Of a stretch of DNA of 64,000 bases, positions 1 through 12,356 are shown one piece after another. Below the pieces are notes generated by a model. The model saw nothing but the letters and a program-made list of their open reading frames with translations. It was not told where the DNA came from and made no database searches. The number at the start of each line of letters is the position of its first letter. The first letter of the stretch is position 1. Origin of the DNA: Tetradesmus obliquus (lineage: Eukaryota > Chlorophyta > Chlorophyceae > Sphaeropleales > Scenedesmaceae); NCBI GenBank assembly GCA_030272155.1, contig CP126193.1:496001-560000 (forward strand). The letters are read 5' to 3'. A program made the position numbers and the translations under genes.

Positions 1-2247
1 TTCCGAGGGTTAAAGGCTGAAAACACACTGATTTGACCAGCGGTGGCAGCTGCTGCTGCTCCTCTGCCTGCATGGGTTCTGGCTGCTGCCCTGGCTCATG
101 TTGCAGCTGCTCTGATTGCTGCTGCTCCTGCACAACGTGCCGCTTCTGCTGTCCATTCTGTGCTGCCACGCAGCTGCTGCTGACCGGCTCAGCAGCAGCA
201 TGGCTTAAGACGCGCTGCTGGCCGTCTGAAGGGTAATCAGGCAAGTGCTGCACAGATGGTGCGTCCTGCAGCCACATGCACAGGCGGTGATGGCAGTAAT
301 CAGAGACAGTAGGCACACAGTGCGCCAGGCATGCTGCTATTGCCAACCAGCTGGCTCGTGATGATACTTGAGGGTGTTTGAATGGTTTGAACATGCACGT
401 AGCTGGATGCTTGACCCTCCAAACTGGAAACCGTCTGTCTGCTTCACAGCTGAGCTGCAGCTACTGTAGCTGCAGCGCTTGAGCGTGGTGCAGGCACCTT
501 ATTGGCTAAAACTGCAGTTTAATTGCAATCTTCAGCACATGGCGCTGCACCTGGTGCTGCTCACAACAAGGGAGTCCCAACCCACGCACCGAATGCAGGC
601 CACGGCCTCCACACACGCTAGAAAATAATTTCGCTGCTACGCTGTTCATATGAACGTCAGGCACTGCAGACGTCCATGATTGCTCGCAGATGGGTCTTCT
701 CAGACTCTCGGAGCTGTGCTCTCTCGATTGTGTGATATATGATCAGAATTTCTGTGAAATGTCTGTTACCGTTAGCTGTGACGGCATCCATGTGTCCGTC
801 AAAGTTGCTGCTATGAACATGAAGCTGGTGGTTCAGTGGATTACCCCACCACCCCCATCCCCCTTGACCAGCTCCATGCGTTCAAGGTGGAACCCACGGG
901 CAATGCCGTGACATCAAAAACAATAATCAATACTCCAAGGCAACCCTGCCAAGTAGACAAAGTTGGCGCAAGCCTGGTGTAGTGGCTCCAAGCCTTGCCT
1001 AGCAGAACCATGTTGTTGACACATGGGCATGTCATGTGATGATGGTTGCAACTCTTCACCCGACAGCAATCCACCACTCCCAACGACACCAGACCATTGA
1101 ATCTTATTGATCTTTCCAGACCTGCAGAGGATCAAACTCTGGTGGCCGAGGAAGAAGCGTGATGCTGTGGACCCTGCATCACGCACTTGACCTGAGCTCA
1201 TCGTGCACAAGACCCACATGCACCTGCTGCAACGTGGTCTTCTTGTACCAGCTACTGCTGCCTGTCAGCTGCTGCAGTGCCTTGCGTGCTTCTTGCAGGA
1301 CAGCCTCCTTGCCAGCTGCTTCAAGCACCTGCACATGCAGCGCAAGCAACACAACATATGTCAGCTTGAGAACCTTGCCCGTATCACCCGGCCATAGTGG
1401 TATCACACATGGCCCTGAATGCTATCCCTACAACTCAACAGGTGCAAGCCCGCTTAGCTGATGAGGGGCACCCACTTTGGTGGAAGGGGGGAAAGGAAGC
1501 TGACGGATCCCATGGTGATGGCCAAACATTGTACAGATGGACAGTCTAGCATTGTGCTGCACCGCCCTATTCCTATATAATTTATTCCGTTTAAATGTGA
1601 CTATGCAGCACATCGCTGCAACTAAACAACTGTGCGAGAACAGCTCTGCAGCGGCTTGCCGTGTAGCGCAAAGATCATTGCATGGTGCGTGAAAATACCA
1701 TGCGCTGCTGGTCCACACCTCCACGAATGACTTGAGCTTGCTGACATTGGTGATCTTCCATGCGCGCGTGATGAGCGCCTTCTCAGTCATGCTGTTCATC
1801 CTGCAGACATAACACGTGTCAGCAGGGGTTGGCATGGCAGCAGCGCCGGCGCCCTCAGCATCTTTTACTTAGCACAGCCTGCTCAGCACTGACAATAGAC
1901 TGCTGAGATTTGGATGTTCATCCAACGCCATTTTTCTCGCGCAATTGAGTCAAGCCTTTATATGCAGTCCAACCCGTCATGGGCAGGCATCTGCAAACGC
2001 TGCAGGGCCTGCCCTCCCATGCGCTGGCTGTCGTCCAACACGGCTGTTGCTGGGCCCGGCGCAGAGCAGCATTCCAAGCATAAGCCGCATGCCAGGGCAG
2101 TGCTGATTGCTGCTCTTCCTCACGCACCTGAACACGTTGTGCTGCAGGAGCGCGTTGACATCCAGCTTGCTGGCTGCTGCGAATACGTGCCGCCGCTCCA
2201 CAGGGCCAGGTTTGCTGTTGCAGCCCCCTAGGCCCAGCTCCCTGTGG

Positions 2248-2299
<52 letters not shown>

Positions 2300-2300
2300 G
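1..2300 (-). CDS. Unrecognised split gene, partial (runs off left edge)
   Basis: Several minus-strand stretches look like coding exons with good splice signals, but I do not recognise the product. The best is 1328-1224: 35 codons, phase 0 at both ends, preceded by a GCAG acceptor and followed by GTGCAT; it contains KEAVLQEARKALQQL and SWYKKTTLQQ. Another is 1800-1719 (27 codons after one split base, donor GTGTGG), containing MTEKALITRAWK and VSKLKSFVE. A third, ending at 2128 with donor GTGCGT, contains ERRHVFAAASKLDVNALL. Bases 1-200 read as a Gln/Glu-rich frame on the same strand with no stop before the window edge. The exon at 2953-2635 may belong to the same gene. No domain was identified and the linkage between exons is inference. 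Confidence 0.35.
2248..2294. repeat. (CAGG)n microsatellite
   Basis: About twelve uninterrupted copies of the tetranucleotide CAGG (CCTG on the minus strand). Probably intronic in the minus-strand gene. Confidence 0.9.
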
Positions 2301-2634
2301 GATGTGGCAAGCTCAGCAGAATCACAAGCGAGCCAGGGTGGGTGTTGTGCGGTGTCAGGAGTATGTCCACAGTTGTCATCCACAACATGCTTGGCATCCA
2401 GGAGATACAAGTCAGCCACAACACGCGACTGCAGTGCCCTGTGAAATGCCACACGGGGCTGCTATGGCGCATGCGGTGCTGTATGCTGCTCAGGTGCGTG
2501 TTCACTGCGCTTGCTTGTGTCACTCTGCGTGTTTGGTGCGACGCGGCTCGAAAGCGACAGCAGTGTTGTTGCTGTTGGGAGCTGACTGCTGCCGCCTTTG
2601 AAAAAGTGCAGCTGCTCAAGAGTTGCCTACTCAC

Positions 2635-2953
2635 TGGTGCTCATGTGCAGCCTCTGCTGGCTGGCTTGCAAGCCGCCTAGATCGCCGTGCTGGCTGCTGC
2701 TGCTCTTGCTGCTCGCCGTCAGCGCTTTGGCAGTGCTGCCGCTTTGCTGCACGCTGCTTCGCGCGCTTGCTGCTTCCTGCAAGCAGTTTTGTTGCTGCAT
2801 TTTCCAGCCCTAGCTCAGCCAACACCTGCTTGTTGCGCTGTATGCGGCGCAGGCGTTCCAGTTCATACTCGTTGGCCACTGCTGCTGGGGCGTCTGATGG
2901 TCCGCTGCTGGCGTTCTCTGCCTCATGCCTGCCATGCCTATGGCTTGCTGGGT
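2635..2953 (-). CDS. Exon of a probable chromatin/DNA-binding protein
   Basis: This exon lies between a CTTGCAG acceptor and a GTGAGT donor (phase 2 at its end). It encodes a charged segment with the pattern ELERLRRIQRNKQVLAELGL, then a basic stretch (KRAKQRAAKRQ), Gln-rich spacing and an RRSRRLA motif. The combination of 'Y/E-ER-R-I-N-LaaLgL' helix and RRSxR is common at the N-terminus of plant and algal nuclear proteins, such as WDR76-like and zf-4CXXC_R1-like proteins. I infer a nuclear DNA- or chromatin-associated role only. An in-frame ATG lies just upstream at 2966-2964, so this could be the first coding exon. The following exons at lower coordinates are not resolved. Confidence 0.45.
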
Positions 2954-3691
2954 GACTGCAAGACATATGCACTAAAGGATGTTGGAGCGATTGTTTGGGG
3001 TGTTGTGTCTGTGCTGGTACCCAGTGTTGTGGATTCTGTGCAGTCGAGTCAGCAGGTGCGCTGTTGTTGATCAGCAGTAGGTTGCTGTAGCCAGAAGCGT
3101 GCTGCAGTGCCTGTGTAAGCTCTAACCGGAAGTGCCTGCAATAAAGTGATGCTATGTGTCGCTTAGAACTCCCTTCTGCTGAGAAATGTGCAACTTCAAC
3201 AGCTTTTGAATTCCGCTGTCATATGTGGTGCAAGGGTTTCGTGTTGAGGCGGATCGGACAACCAGACCGCTGTAGGATGTATTGATACATGTGAAAGCAA
3301 TTACCTTGTGTTGTAGGCCTGCTGTAGCCCTGTCAGGAGTAACAGCTGTGAAAGGACCTCCGCATCAGCTGCTCCTAGCTTTTACACAGCTGTCCGGCCC
3401 AGGACAAAAGGAACGATTCGGGGGTTATCTGAGCTGTGCTGATTGCTCAAGAACAGTCGGCGCAGCGGGCACCCGGGTTCTTCAGGTGCTGTTCTTGGCA
3501 GCAGCAGCAACAGCAGCAGTCTCAAGATGTTCAATCAAGGTGAGACCAAGGCACAATAGCAGCATACGTGCGAAGTTGCAGAGCTTTACCTGTAGTGTGC
3601 ATCCTTCAGCTTCACTGCTGTCTACGGCTGCCAGGCAGGGCTGAATGTGTGCATTTGTTGGTCAGCCGCTGCTGCCGCTGCTGCTTTACCC

Positions 3692-5547
3692 ATGCTCTCC
3701 ACTGTGATGGCCTGTGTGCCTGCATGTGTCACGGCAGGCTCAGGCCCCACGCGGCGCGAGACGCGCTCGCGCAAGGTCTCACAGCGCATGGCTGTGGTGG
3801 ATGAGTCCACACGGCAGCAGGTGCGCTGCCCAGGCATGCTGCGTCAACTGCTCAGCAACGGCGCTACGCCTAGCAACGCCTCAGTGTACTGTAGCAGCGC
3901 TGTTGAGGACACCGGCTTCCGACGCAAAGGACTTTGTATGCCTGAGCCCTGGTCGCCTCCCAATGCCAGCCGCTGCAACAGCAAGCTGTAACATGTCGTC
4001 TTTTGCAGAGTGCAGAATGTGGTTATGAAATTGACCTTCTGCTGCCCTGCTGAGGCAACGCCCTACAATCAGCCAACCCATGATCAACCCGCTGCAACAA
4101 CTCTATGCAATGAATGTGCTGCCTGCTTGCTGCACTCCTGCTTGCCTCATTCCTGCTTGCCTTATTCCTGCTCCGGCTGTTGCCAGGCTGCCCAGTCTCG
4201 CCTGGATGCGCTTGAGAACGACAACCCTGATGACGCACCCGACCCTTTCGGGCTGGGTGCGGGCGATGAGGATGATGAGTTTGTTATGGAAGAGTCTGAG
4301 GAGGATGGTGGGTTGCACTGGGATAGATAGAGGGGTTACACGTTGTGTTCATGCGGCATACGCCACCACAGACACCTGGTGAAATCGGAAGCTGCAAGCA
4401 GCTCAGCTCGGGCTGCCACTCTGAGGTTAGCATTGGGCCAGGCTGGCAGGCTTGGTGGCTGGCATGATTGGAAATGCAGTACTCCTGCTGCAGCCAGCGA
4501 TGCTTGTGGTTGGTCAGCGAATGTACGTGTGCATCCTGCAGTCAAATCCCATATGTACCGTGGCTTGCATGCACAGCCTGGTCATTGCCTCAACCTGCCC
4601 TCAAGCAGACTTGACTGCAATTGCAACTGCTGCGCCCTGCCAGAGGTGGATGTGGGGCGCAAGACGCGCCGCCGCAAGCCGGCAGCCAAGCGGCGCACGC
4701 GCGGCGCGGGCGAGGGGCGTGCCGTCAAGAGCTTCCAGCGGCTGGTGGAGGAGGTGAGATTGGAGAATGGATGGGCTGCTTTGCATGCGCGTATTCAACT
4801 GAAGCAGTCGTCTGCACATTCTTCCGATAACTCTGCAGCTGTTCCAGTTCTGGCGGGTGGTTGGCATGCGCGGATTCATCTGGCGGTTTGCATATTTTCC
4901 TACTATTCCGCTGTGCCTGTTTTGGCGGGTGGCAAGTATACTCGGTGACCCGTGCGCAGCGGGGTGCGCAGGCATTGCTTCTGTTTGCTTGCTGTGTCCA
5001 TGCTGGTGTTGCCACAACATGAGGCACACATCCCCCCGTAGGTGATTCAAACCTGGCTCCTACAGGAAACCATATCCGCTGCTGCTGCTGCTGCCGCTGC
5101 TGCTGCCATCTTTGCAGTCCGGCATGCTGGACGCCCCGGCTGGCGACGTGAACTACCTCAGCGCTGCAGCGGGGCCCTCTGTGTTCTATGTGCCGCGCAA
5201 GTTCTGCTCTGTATGCGGCTTCTTGTCATCGTGAGTAGGCTGCTGCCTGTTACTGCACTGTGCTTTGCTATGCGTGTAACGTGGGTTTGCTGCTGTGTAC
5301 TCCTTGTTGTGCCTGCAAATTGATATGCTGCTGGTGCCATCAGCTGATTGGGGTGCTGGTGCCTGATTGGTGATGGCAGCTTGCCTATGGAGGCTTTATA
5401 TGCTGTGTTGCTTGCCAGCCACATATCGTCACACCTTTTTGCCAAATGCATCATGTAAGGTTCATGTGTCGCTTGTAGAACCGCTGGATGCATCCATCCG
5501 TGGCGATCCTTGCACTCCCTATGCTGGCTGGCTGGCTAGCGCTCAGC

Positions 5548-5600
<53 letters not shown>

Positions 5601-5693
5601 AGCTACACATGCTCTCGCTGCGGCTCCAAGTACTGCTCGCGCAAGTGCTTCACCGTGCACACGGAGACGCGCTGCCTGAAGTTTATGGCGTGA
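3692..5693 (+). CDS. SWC6: HIT-type zinc finger subunit of SWR1 complex (SWC6/ZNHIT1 homolog)
   Basis: The protein is a nuclear subunit of the SWR1/SRCAP remodeller, which exchanges H2A for H2A.Z. Five exons join in frame into 187 aa: 3692-3820, 4187-4307, 4644-4753, 5118-5230 and 5603-5693. All introns are GT-AG and the phases agree (0, 1, 0, 2). An N-terminal basic segment (RRETRSRKVSQRM) is followed by the family hallmark LDALENDN, an acidic stretch, a basic RKTRRRKPAAKRRTR region and the phrase VKSFQRLVEE. The C-terminal HIT finger has ligands C150, C153, C161, C164, C169, C173, H177 and C182 and ends in ETRCLKFMA, as in plant SWC6 and human ZNHIT1. The length matches plant SWC6. Met at 3707 is an alternative start. 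Introns 3 and 4 end in (CTG)n runs abutting the acceptor. The last 24 nt including the stop are triplicated (see repeat). Confidence 0.93.
5549..5602 (+). repeat. (CTG)n tract forming a 3' splice region
   Basis: About 17 CTG units run directly into the CAG acceptor of the last SWC6 exon (starts 5603). Similar sense-strand tracts abut the acceptors at 5118, 13835, 17729, 18195 and 22995, and on the minus strand those at 44782, 51162, 61565 and 61868. Confidence 0.85.
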
Positions 5694-5742
5694 ACTGCTT
5701 GAAGTTCACGGCGTGAAGCTGCCTGAAGTTCAAGGCGTGAAG
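5672..5742 (+). repeat. Triplicated 3' end of the SWC6 coding sequence
   Basis: Three head-to-tail copies of a 23-24 bp unit: 5672-5694, 5695-5718 and 5719-5742. The first encodes the true C-terminus C-L-K-F-M-A-stop. The next two read C-L-K-F-T-A-stop and C-L-K-F-K-A-stop, so they lie in the 3' UTR but keep the codon pattern. Confidence 0.9.
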
Positions 5743-8450
5743 CGGCCGCGATCACCTGCACGTCATCCCGCCAATCAGCCAACCAACAGCTGGCTGCTGT
5801 CTCCTCACAGCACCTCGCACACACTCCCTGCTGCGGCACATGTGTCAGCAGCGCTCACGCCCACAGCCACATGCGTGCAGCGCTGAGCACATGCACAGCT
5901 TCCCTGCTACCTTGCTACAGCCATCGCAGCTTTCATCAGCGTTCAGTTCATCTTGCAAGCAGCCGGCAGCGCAGCTCGCAGGTCCTGCCTGTTGGCAGGT
6001 GTCCTGTCAGCCGGCTGCACAGTGCCAAGCTGTGGTGGCGGTTGCTCAGAGGCGTTGTGCATGGCAGTGGGTGGCTTGGGTTCAGGCAGCAAGGCAGTTG
6101 GTCATCGCGTGTGCTGCTGTGCGGGGCTTGCTTGTTCAAGCATCATGCAGCAACCCCACCCAGCAACTGTGCATGCTTGCACCCCTAGCCAGTAGCACGC
6201 TATACGTTTCTTGCTGCCATGCTGGCACCGTGTTGGGTCCTTGCAAAACATCTGGTGGAGTGCGGCGGTTTGCTCGCAGAGGGCGTGTGCAGCATTGCTG
6301 TGCCAGCCATGCGTTGCTGTTCCCACACTCATTGCACGGTGCTGTGTGTGGACAAGGCCTACGTGCGGCCCGGGGCACTTGGGGCTGGCAGATGCATGCC
6401 AGGAGGATCGCCACACTGCATGCGTGCACGCTGGCTGTTGCTTTGCTGGTGCCAATTTGCAGTGTGCGTGTTTGAGGCGTGCAAGTGCTGTTCTGAGCTG
6501 CGGAATGTTATGCATGCCTGGCATCCTGTGATTGGTGCACAGCAGTGTGCATCCCTCGGCTGACGCGCTCCGCGCCACATTCTGCATGCCGTAACCATGT
6601 TGTTTTGCTCAGTATTGGAGCGGCGCGCATGCGCTTCTGACGTGGCTTGTGCACATTGTGTGCTTCCAACCGCGTGAGATCCAAGGCTTGGTGATTGGCA
6701 ATCGCTCATGGCCCTGCCATGTCTGCAGCAGGGCCCACAACAGCGTCGTGATACCTTGGCATGGAGTCATAGTGCTTTGTTACAGCTGCCATGCAAGATG
6801 GCGGCAGAGTGTGGCTGCTACATTGGGGCAGCCCTTGCACGCCGCCTGCTAGCTGTGTTGGCTGCATGTGTTGTATGCTGTGTAGCATAATGCAACATGA
6901 TGCATGCATGCACGTGGATCATCTCAGGGCGCAACGTGGCAGTCAACTGCCGCAGCAGCTTGCGGCGTTAGCTCCTGGGGCTGGTCTTGATCCCATTGTA
7001 GCATTGATAGCTATCGCAGGTGTTGTCTTGTACTGTGATGCATTGCTGCAGCATCTCATTGCTGTGCGGCATGTGAACAGTCGCTGAGGCTCGTGACGGT
7101 GGCCACAGGCGCTGCTGAAGCAGCGCAGTGCTGCCTGCACTGCTGAGCGGCCATGTACTGCCTCAAGCCATGAACATCATGCACATGATGGCACCATGTT
7201 TGATAGATATGAGTTTGTGCCACGGATGTACATGCGCACATGTGGAGCAGCTGTTGTGTCCGCATGATTGCGAAGTTTGAAACAGTTGCCCATACTCAAC
7301 AAACTCTGGAGTGTATGCCTTACACACGCAGCGGTTGGCGTGGCTGCTGTAGCTTGACTGGTGACGTCAACTGTGTGTGTGGCACACTAGTTGCTGCGGC
7401 AGCTGACAGCCTGCTTGTAGAAGTACTGCCAGTGGTAGGCAGTACCGCAAGATACATGTGCCTGCAGCGCTGCTGAGCATGTTGCAGCAGGAGTAAACTT
7501 TACTTGAAGGCACATACAACCGGGCTACTGGAGGGTTGGCTGTGCTCCTGCCACCACACATGCTGCTGCCGCTTGCTGGTCAGATCACGACACCAAACCC
7601 CAAGGCAACCAGGGCTCTAGGGTTTTCACACTAAAAGACCGTGAAGATAAGCACACAACTACATCTAATGTTTCAGTCAACGTTTTGCAGCTGCTCCATG
7701 CATGCTAAGCATCATTCTGATTCGTGTGCCTGCTGTGCAATCGCCCTGTCACGCTTGCGTCTGCCCTCGCTCTCTGCTGCGGCCTGTTGCTCGAAGTTTT
7801 GATAAGATTGACGTTCCGAAGCGTGTGGCTCTAGCAGTTAGCAGGACTCGACCATCATGGGGTACTGGCTGGGTACACTGATCTTCTTCATCATTCAAGT
7901 CATCGTTACTGTATGCATCAACGTCTTTGACAAGAAACCCAGCCATGGGTGAGGCGCTTAGGCTGGCATTGCAGCTGCCTGGCATGGCACCACTGCTTGC
8001 TGTCTTGTTGCTGTGGACTCCTGCTCACGCTGTCTCCTTTGCTGCAGGTTGGCGCACACCCTGGCAATCACATCAGTGTTACAATGCTGGTTCCTGTAAG
8101 TCTCTTTGCTTCCTTGCAGCTGTTGCCTTGCAGCTGTTGCCTTGTAGGTGCTGTCATCGTGCACAGCAACAGAAGACAACAACAGCAGCGATGGCTAACA
8201 GCTGTGCGCTAGAAGCAGCAATTGCTTGCTGGGACCTGCACGATGCCTGCATCCCCGGTATAAATAGCTTATAGTAGCTATCTCTAGTAATAGCAATGGT
8301 GTGATGACATGCTTTCAAAACGTTCCATGATCTGTTGCTGTTGCTGTGCAGGTGGTCGATTGTGTACATGGCGCACATGCACCCACTGATACAGCCAGGC
8401 AACAAGTAGCACAGGCAGCTGGGCAGCAACAGCAGCAAGCTTATGGGGCA

Positions 8451-8523
8451 AACAGCCTGTTTTGCTGAGTCATCTGCGACGTTGATGGCTAACAGCCTGT
8501 TTTGCTGAGTCATCTGCGACGTT
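8451..8523. repeat. 33-bp direct repeat, unit spacing 40 bp
   Basis: The 33 bases at 8451-8483 recur identically at 8491-8523, separated by 7 bases. Confidence 0.9.
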
Positions 8524-8611
8524 CCAGATTTTCGGGTGTTCGTTGCAACGTAGTTGCCTGTGCACACCGTGTAACCCCTCTTCTCTCTGCTTATGGGGCT
8601 ACGTGCTGATC

Positions 8612-8855
8612 CGCAGTGTAGGGCATCTGCAGGCAGGGTGCTGTCAAATGTTACAGCGGAAGCAAGTGGTGGTGTGCAGGCACACGCATGGCACTGAACA
8701 GCGGGACGCACTAGCAAGCCGCGCAGCGTGCCAATTCGCAGTGTAGGGCACCTGCAGGCAGGGTGCTATCAATTGCTATAGCGGAAGCAAGTGGTGGTGT
8801 GCAGGCACACGCATGGCACTCAACAGCAGGACCCACCAGCAAGCCCCGCATACCT
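8612..8855. repeat. Tandem duplication, about 125-bp unit
   Basis: Sequence from 8612 is repeated from 8737 with a small number of substitutions. Both copies keep the long shared block around GCGGAAGCAAGTGGTGGTG. I see no coding function; the minus strand stays open in both copies, which may be chance. Confidence 0.85.
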
Positions 8856-9411
8856 GCAGCAGGGCGCACAGCGCGCACAGCGCTCGTTGCGCTCAAGAGC
8901 GTGCAGCAGCGGGCGCAGCCGTGTACACAGCCATATGCAAACTCTCTGTGAACAGCGTACATCCTGTCTGAGTGTGGCATTGCAGCTGCTTCAAGGAGGC
9001 GTGCAAGGCGGGTGGTTGGCGTGGCATGCGCTGGCAGCAGCAGCAGCACCAGCAGCAGCAGCAGCAGCATTGTTGTGTGTAAAAACGAATGTCTGTTGTT
9101 TTTACCATGTAACTGGTGTAGCAGCTGCTGAGTTCATTTGCGCCAGCTGCTGAAAAGAATGTGCTCCGCCTCACCTGGCCACCAGTTCATTTGGCCCTGG
9201 CACCACCGCCTGCACTACAGCGCACCAGCTGGTGCAAAGCAGCAAGCCGCAATATGCTTGACGTGCTGGCGCGAGCACAGCCTGATTGAGCGTCAGCTCA
9301 CGCACCCGTTTCTCTACTGATCCCTGCAATGAGCGTTGTTGTTTGGTACCTTTGTGTCACGTGATGCTGCTGCATCTAGCATGTAACTGCATTTCTGTGT
9401 ACTGTTCCCAG

Positions 9412-9525
9412 GTCTGCGCGTCTACTGCACGTATGTTTATGCAGTCTGAGCAGAGCACATTGGCCACTGTTAAGGCTGGCCGCAGCGTCCCTAAAAAACC
9501 CTACATGAGTGGTACACTGTTCAAG
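9412..9525 (+). CDS. Isolated exon candidate, function unknown
   Basis: There are 38 open codons with phase 0 at both ends, between a TGTTCCCAG acceptor and a GTAGAA donor. The peptide includes ARMFMQSEQSTLATVKAG and VPKKPYMSGTLFK, which reads like real protein rather than translated microsatellite. I could not assign a family or find neighbouring exons. It may be part of an unrecognised plus-strand gene upstream of the oxidase, or a gene fragment. Confidence 0.3.
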
Positions 9526-12350
9526 GTAGAACTGTTTTGTGCCCCATCAAATATGGTGCTGACTGTCATCATGTGCTCTACATCAATGTTAGTCAGCATC
9601 ACTGCTGTATCGACGTATGGGCAAGGCGCCTACATGGCATGGGCGGACGGGGCCAGCAATTAACAAGCGTGTTGCTGTGGCAGTGTGGCCCACGCACTTC
9701 ACTGTGTGCTGCAGTGCAGCAATGCTGGTCATATTATACCAATATTGCATTGATTCAAACCAAACCAAAGCAGTTCAGGTCAACTTACTGCAAATGATGT
9801 TTGACTAGCTGTTAAGCAGCAGCAGCAGCAGTATATTTCAGCAGTGGCATTACAGCGGCTTGAAAAAAAACACCCAGATGCAAGGCGGAAAATTGCAGCA
9901 GCACAGCTCTGCACCTTCAGGCAACTATTGAATACAGCTGCCAGGTCATGTGGCTGTCACACAGAAACCCTAAGCGAGCTGAAGCCTAGGATGGCTGCCT
10001 GATGCCGTCAGCAGATCAACCAGCCTGCTGAGCCATTTTCTCATACAACACCTGCTATTACAATCGCTGGTGATCCTTTACAACGTTGCAAGGCAGCTGC
10101 ATTGACTGTTTCGTTGAGGTCCCTACGAGCGGTGGCGATCTTCCAAGTCGCGGTACTTGACTGCTTAGCTGGAAAATATCGGCACATTAGCGCTGCAATT
10201 TCTCTCGCCGTAGTATCAGCGACATCCAAGCTGGTCACTGGGTGTGGCGGGAATGCTGATCTGGCTCGCTCTGCGGCGAGTACTCATACGAAACTGCTCA
10301 CGGTAAGGAATATTGGCTGTTTTTGTTGTTGTGGCATGCAGCGGCAATAGCTTGGTAGCTTGGTTGTGCTCTCACTGCGTATTGCTGCCAGCCACCGGCG
10401 ACCTACATACTTGAAGGCTCGCTACGTCGCCAAGGCATTCAGCATCATTTTCTTAGGATATTTATTCTGCAGCTTGACATGTCAATGGTGTGGCTGCCGG
10501 GGTGAATCACCGAAATACATGGGCAATACAAGTCGAGCGACATTGACCTGACCCCTACTATATGGGTATTTCTACTGTCATCGTATCTTTGCATGCCCTT
10601 TGTTGCGTCGTTCGACTGCTCTGTGTAAACAGCTGCGTGACTTGTACTACGGCACCTCAGCAGATCAAGTCATCGCTGCTCAGCTCGGACACTGACAATA
10701 GTGTTTGAGATGTAACTTAAACATATGCGATGCTACGCAGGTGCAGCTGCCCGCCGTTCAGCGAACAGCAATGACACCTCGTGGCCACTGCTCACCCCAC
10801 GTCAGCCCACGTGCTTTTGCTGCTCCCAGCTGTGCTTTGTGATGCTGACAGTGGAATCTGCTGCAGCTGTCACATGCACCGCACCCAGCACTTTTATACT
10901 TCCCTTGGCTGACTCTGTCATGTCCTTACTGCTTCCGGGTGTTGGTGCTGCAGGGACAGTGCCGCACTGCGGCTTGTGCTTGATGGTGACAGCCAACAGA
11001 GTTGTGGCGTGCACCGTGTGCGTGCTGGCCTTCTTGCTGCTGCTGGTTGCAGCCGCTGTGGATGGCGTGAGGGTCAATGGTGAGCGGCCATAAACAGCCA
11101 GCGTCCTGCTAATTCAACACTGTTGCGGCAACTATGCGTGCGTCCAATGGTCACCTTGTTCAGTGTGAGCCGCCACAGCCGAGCATACATGCTGTCAGCA
11201 AGGCACACACCGTGTGCTCTTGTGGCACAAGCTGTGGTGCTACCATAGCTTTATGTACTCCATTCGTTAGTCGCCGTGGTCGGTCACCATCCATGGGTTC
11301 AGGTACTGGCTGCTGATAATGCATATGCTATGGCTGCTGCTGCTCTGCAAGCGTGACGCTGATTCTCCAGCCCAGCACCAGCACTTCTATTGTGCTGCTG
11401 CTGGTGCTGCTGCTGCGTGATTGCAGCTCAACATAGCATGCCGTGTGTCACTGCCTTTCTTGTCCTGCCACTGCTGCTTGCGCTGCTGCCTCAACCCCTC
11501 CTTCTGTAGGTGATGGTTCCAGTGCCAGGCGCCGCCTTGCGCAGGGTAACTCCAGGAGGGGGCAGGGCGGCATTGGGGTGAGCCGTTGCCTACGTGTGCT
11601 GGCACCTGAACGGCAGCGCAAGCTCTTTCACAAGCTGGCCCGTGACCTGCTCAGCACTAATGCCAGCTGCATTGTGCTGGCCTACGTGTGCTGGGACCTG
11701 AACGGCAGCGCAAGCTGTTTCACATGCAGCCAAACTACTACTATACCTGCATGAACAGCTCACTCGGAGCATCAGGAGGCGTTGAGCGGGGGTCTCCTGG
11801 TCCAGCATTGCTTGAAGGTGCATGGTTGTGCATGTACTGGCCATCTACATCATACAATGCTGGCAGGTGGTCTGCTCAGCAGCACTGTCTCCAATGTATT
11901 GGCAGCGGGTGCCACTTTAGGGGCTGATGCAGGAGATGGCATTTGTGTACAGGTGCACCCTACACCCCAGAAAGTAGTCCTTGGTGCTGAACCATTGCTC
12001 ATGCCGCCTATTCTGCTGCCGCTCCTGCACTGTGCAGTCGCCCTGCTCACAGCCGAAGGACTGCCAGCCTCAGATCACTTGCTGCATCGTGAGTGCAGCA
12101 GCAGAGTGACCACATGTCGCAGGATGGAATACTCCTGGTCACCAGCGCTGTGCTGACACGCTGCGCAAGTGCAGCCGCATTCCACTTGTGTTGCACGCAG
12201 CCATACGCAATACGGCATGTTGAACAAGGCTGCAAGGCTTCGTTGGCAGCAAGACAGCAGCAGACTTCGCGCGTGTGGGTGAATGCTGCTTGGCCAGATT
12301 AGCATTGATGGCTTCAAGCCAACAACAAGTTGTTGTGCATGCTCTAGAGC
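9526..12350. other. No recognised gene
   Basis: Both strands are open over parts of 10040-10350 and 10725-11090 but nothing is recognisable. A plus-strand frame near 11590-11680 (ERQRKLFHKLARDLLS) looks somewhat protein-like. It is disrupted by a 92-bp tandem duplication (11589 and 11681). The region just before the oxidase may hold its promoter and 5' UTR, but no clear element was seen. Confidence 0.4.
11589..11724. repeat. Tandem duplication, 92-bp spacing
   Basis: A 43-bp block at 11589-11631 recurs at 11681-11723 with only a few substitutions. The intervening sequence is not repeated. It resembles the partial exon-edge copies seen in the downstream oxidase gene. Confidence 0.75.
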
Positions 12351-12356
12351 AAATCT

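Larger units (their letters stand above)
5745..9411. other. Mostly non-coding stretch, no recognised gene
   Basis: No protein family could be recognised on either strand. The short open frames are shadows of TGC/GCA-rich sequence. One small segment, 8048-8095, has a TTGCTGCAG acceptor, 16 open codons starting VGAHPGNHISV, and a GTAAGT donor, so it may be an isolated plus-strand exon. Two sets of tandem duplications lie at 8451-8523 and 8612-8855. Confidence 0.5.

Noticed and set aside
10619..10691. Plus-strand phrase LRDLYYGTSADQVIAAQLGH resembling the end of a tyrosine recombinase
   Set aside because: No other integrase motif (catalytic Arg, His-x-x-Arg, Tyr) was found around it and it is followed at once by a stop; the match is too short.
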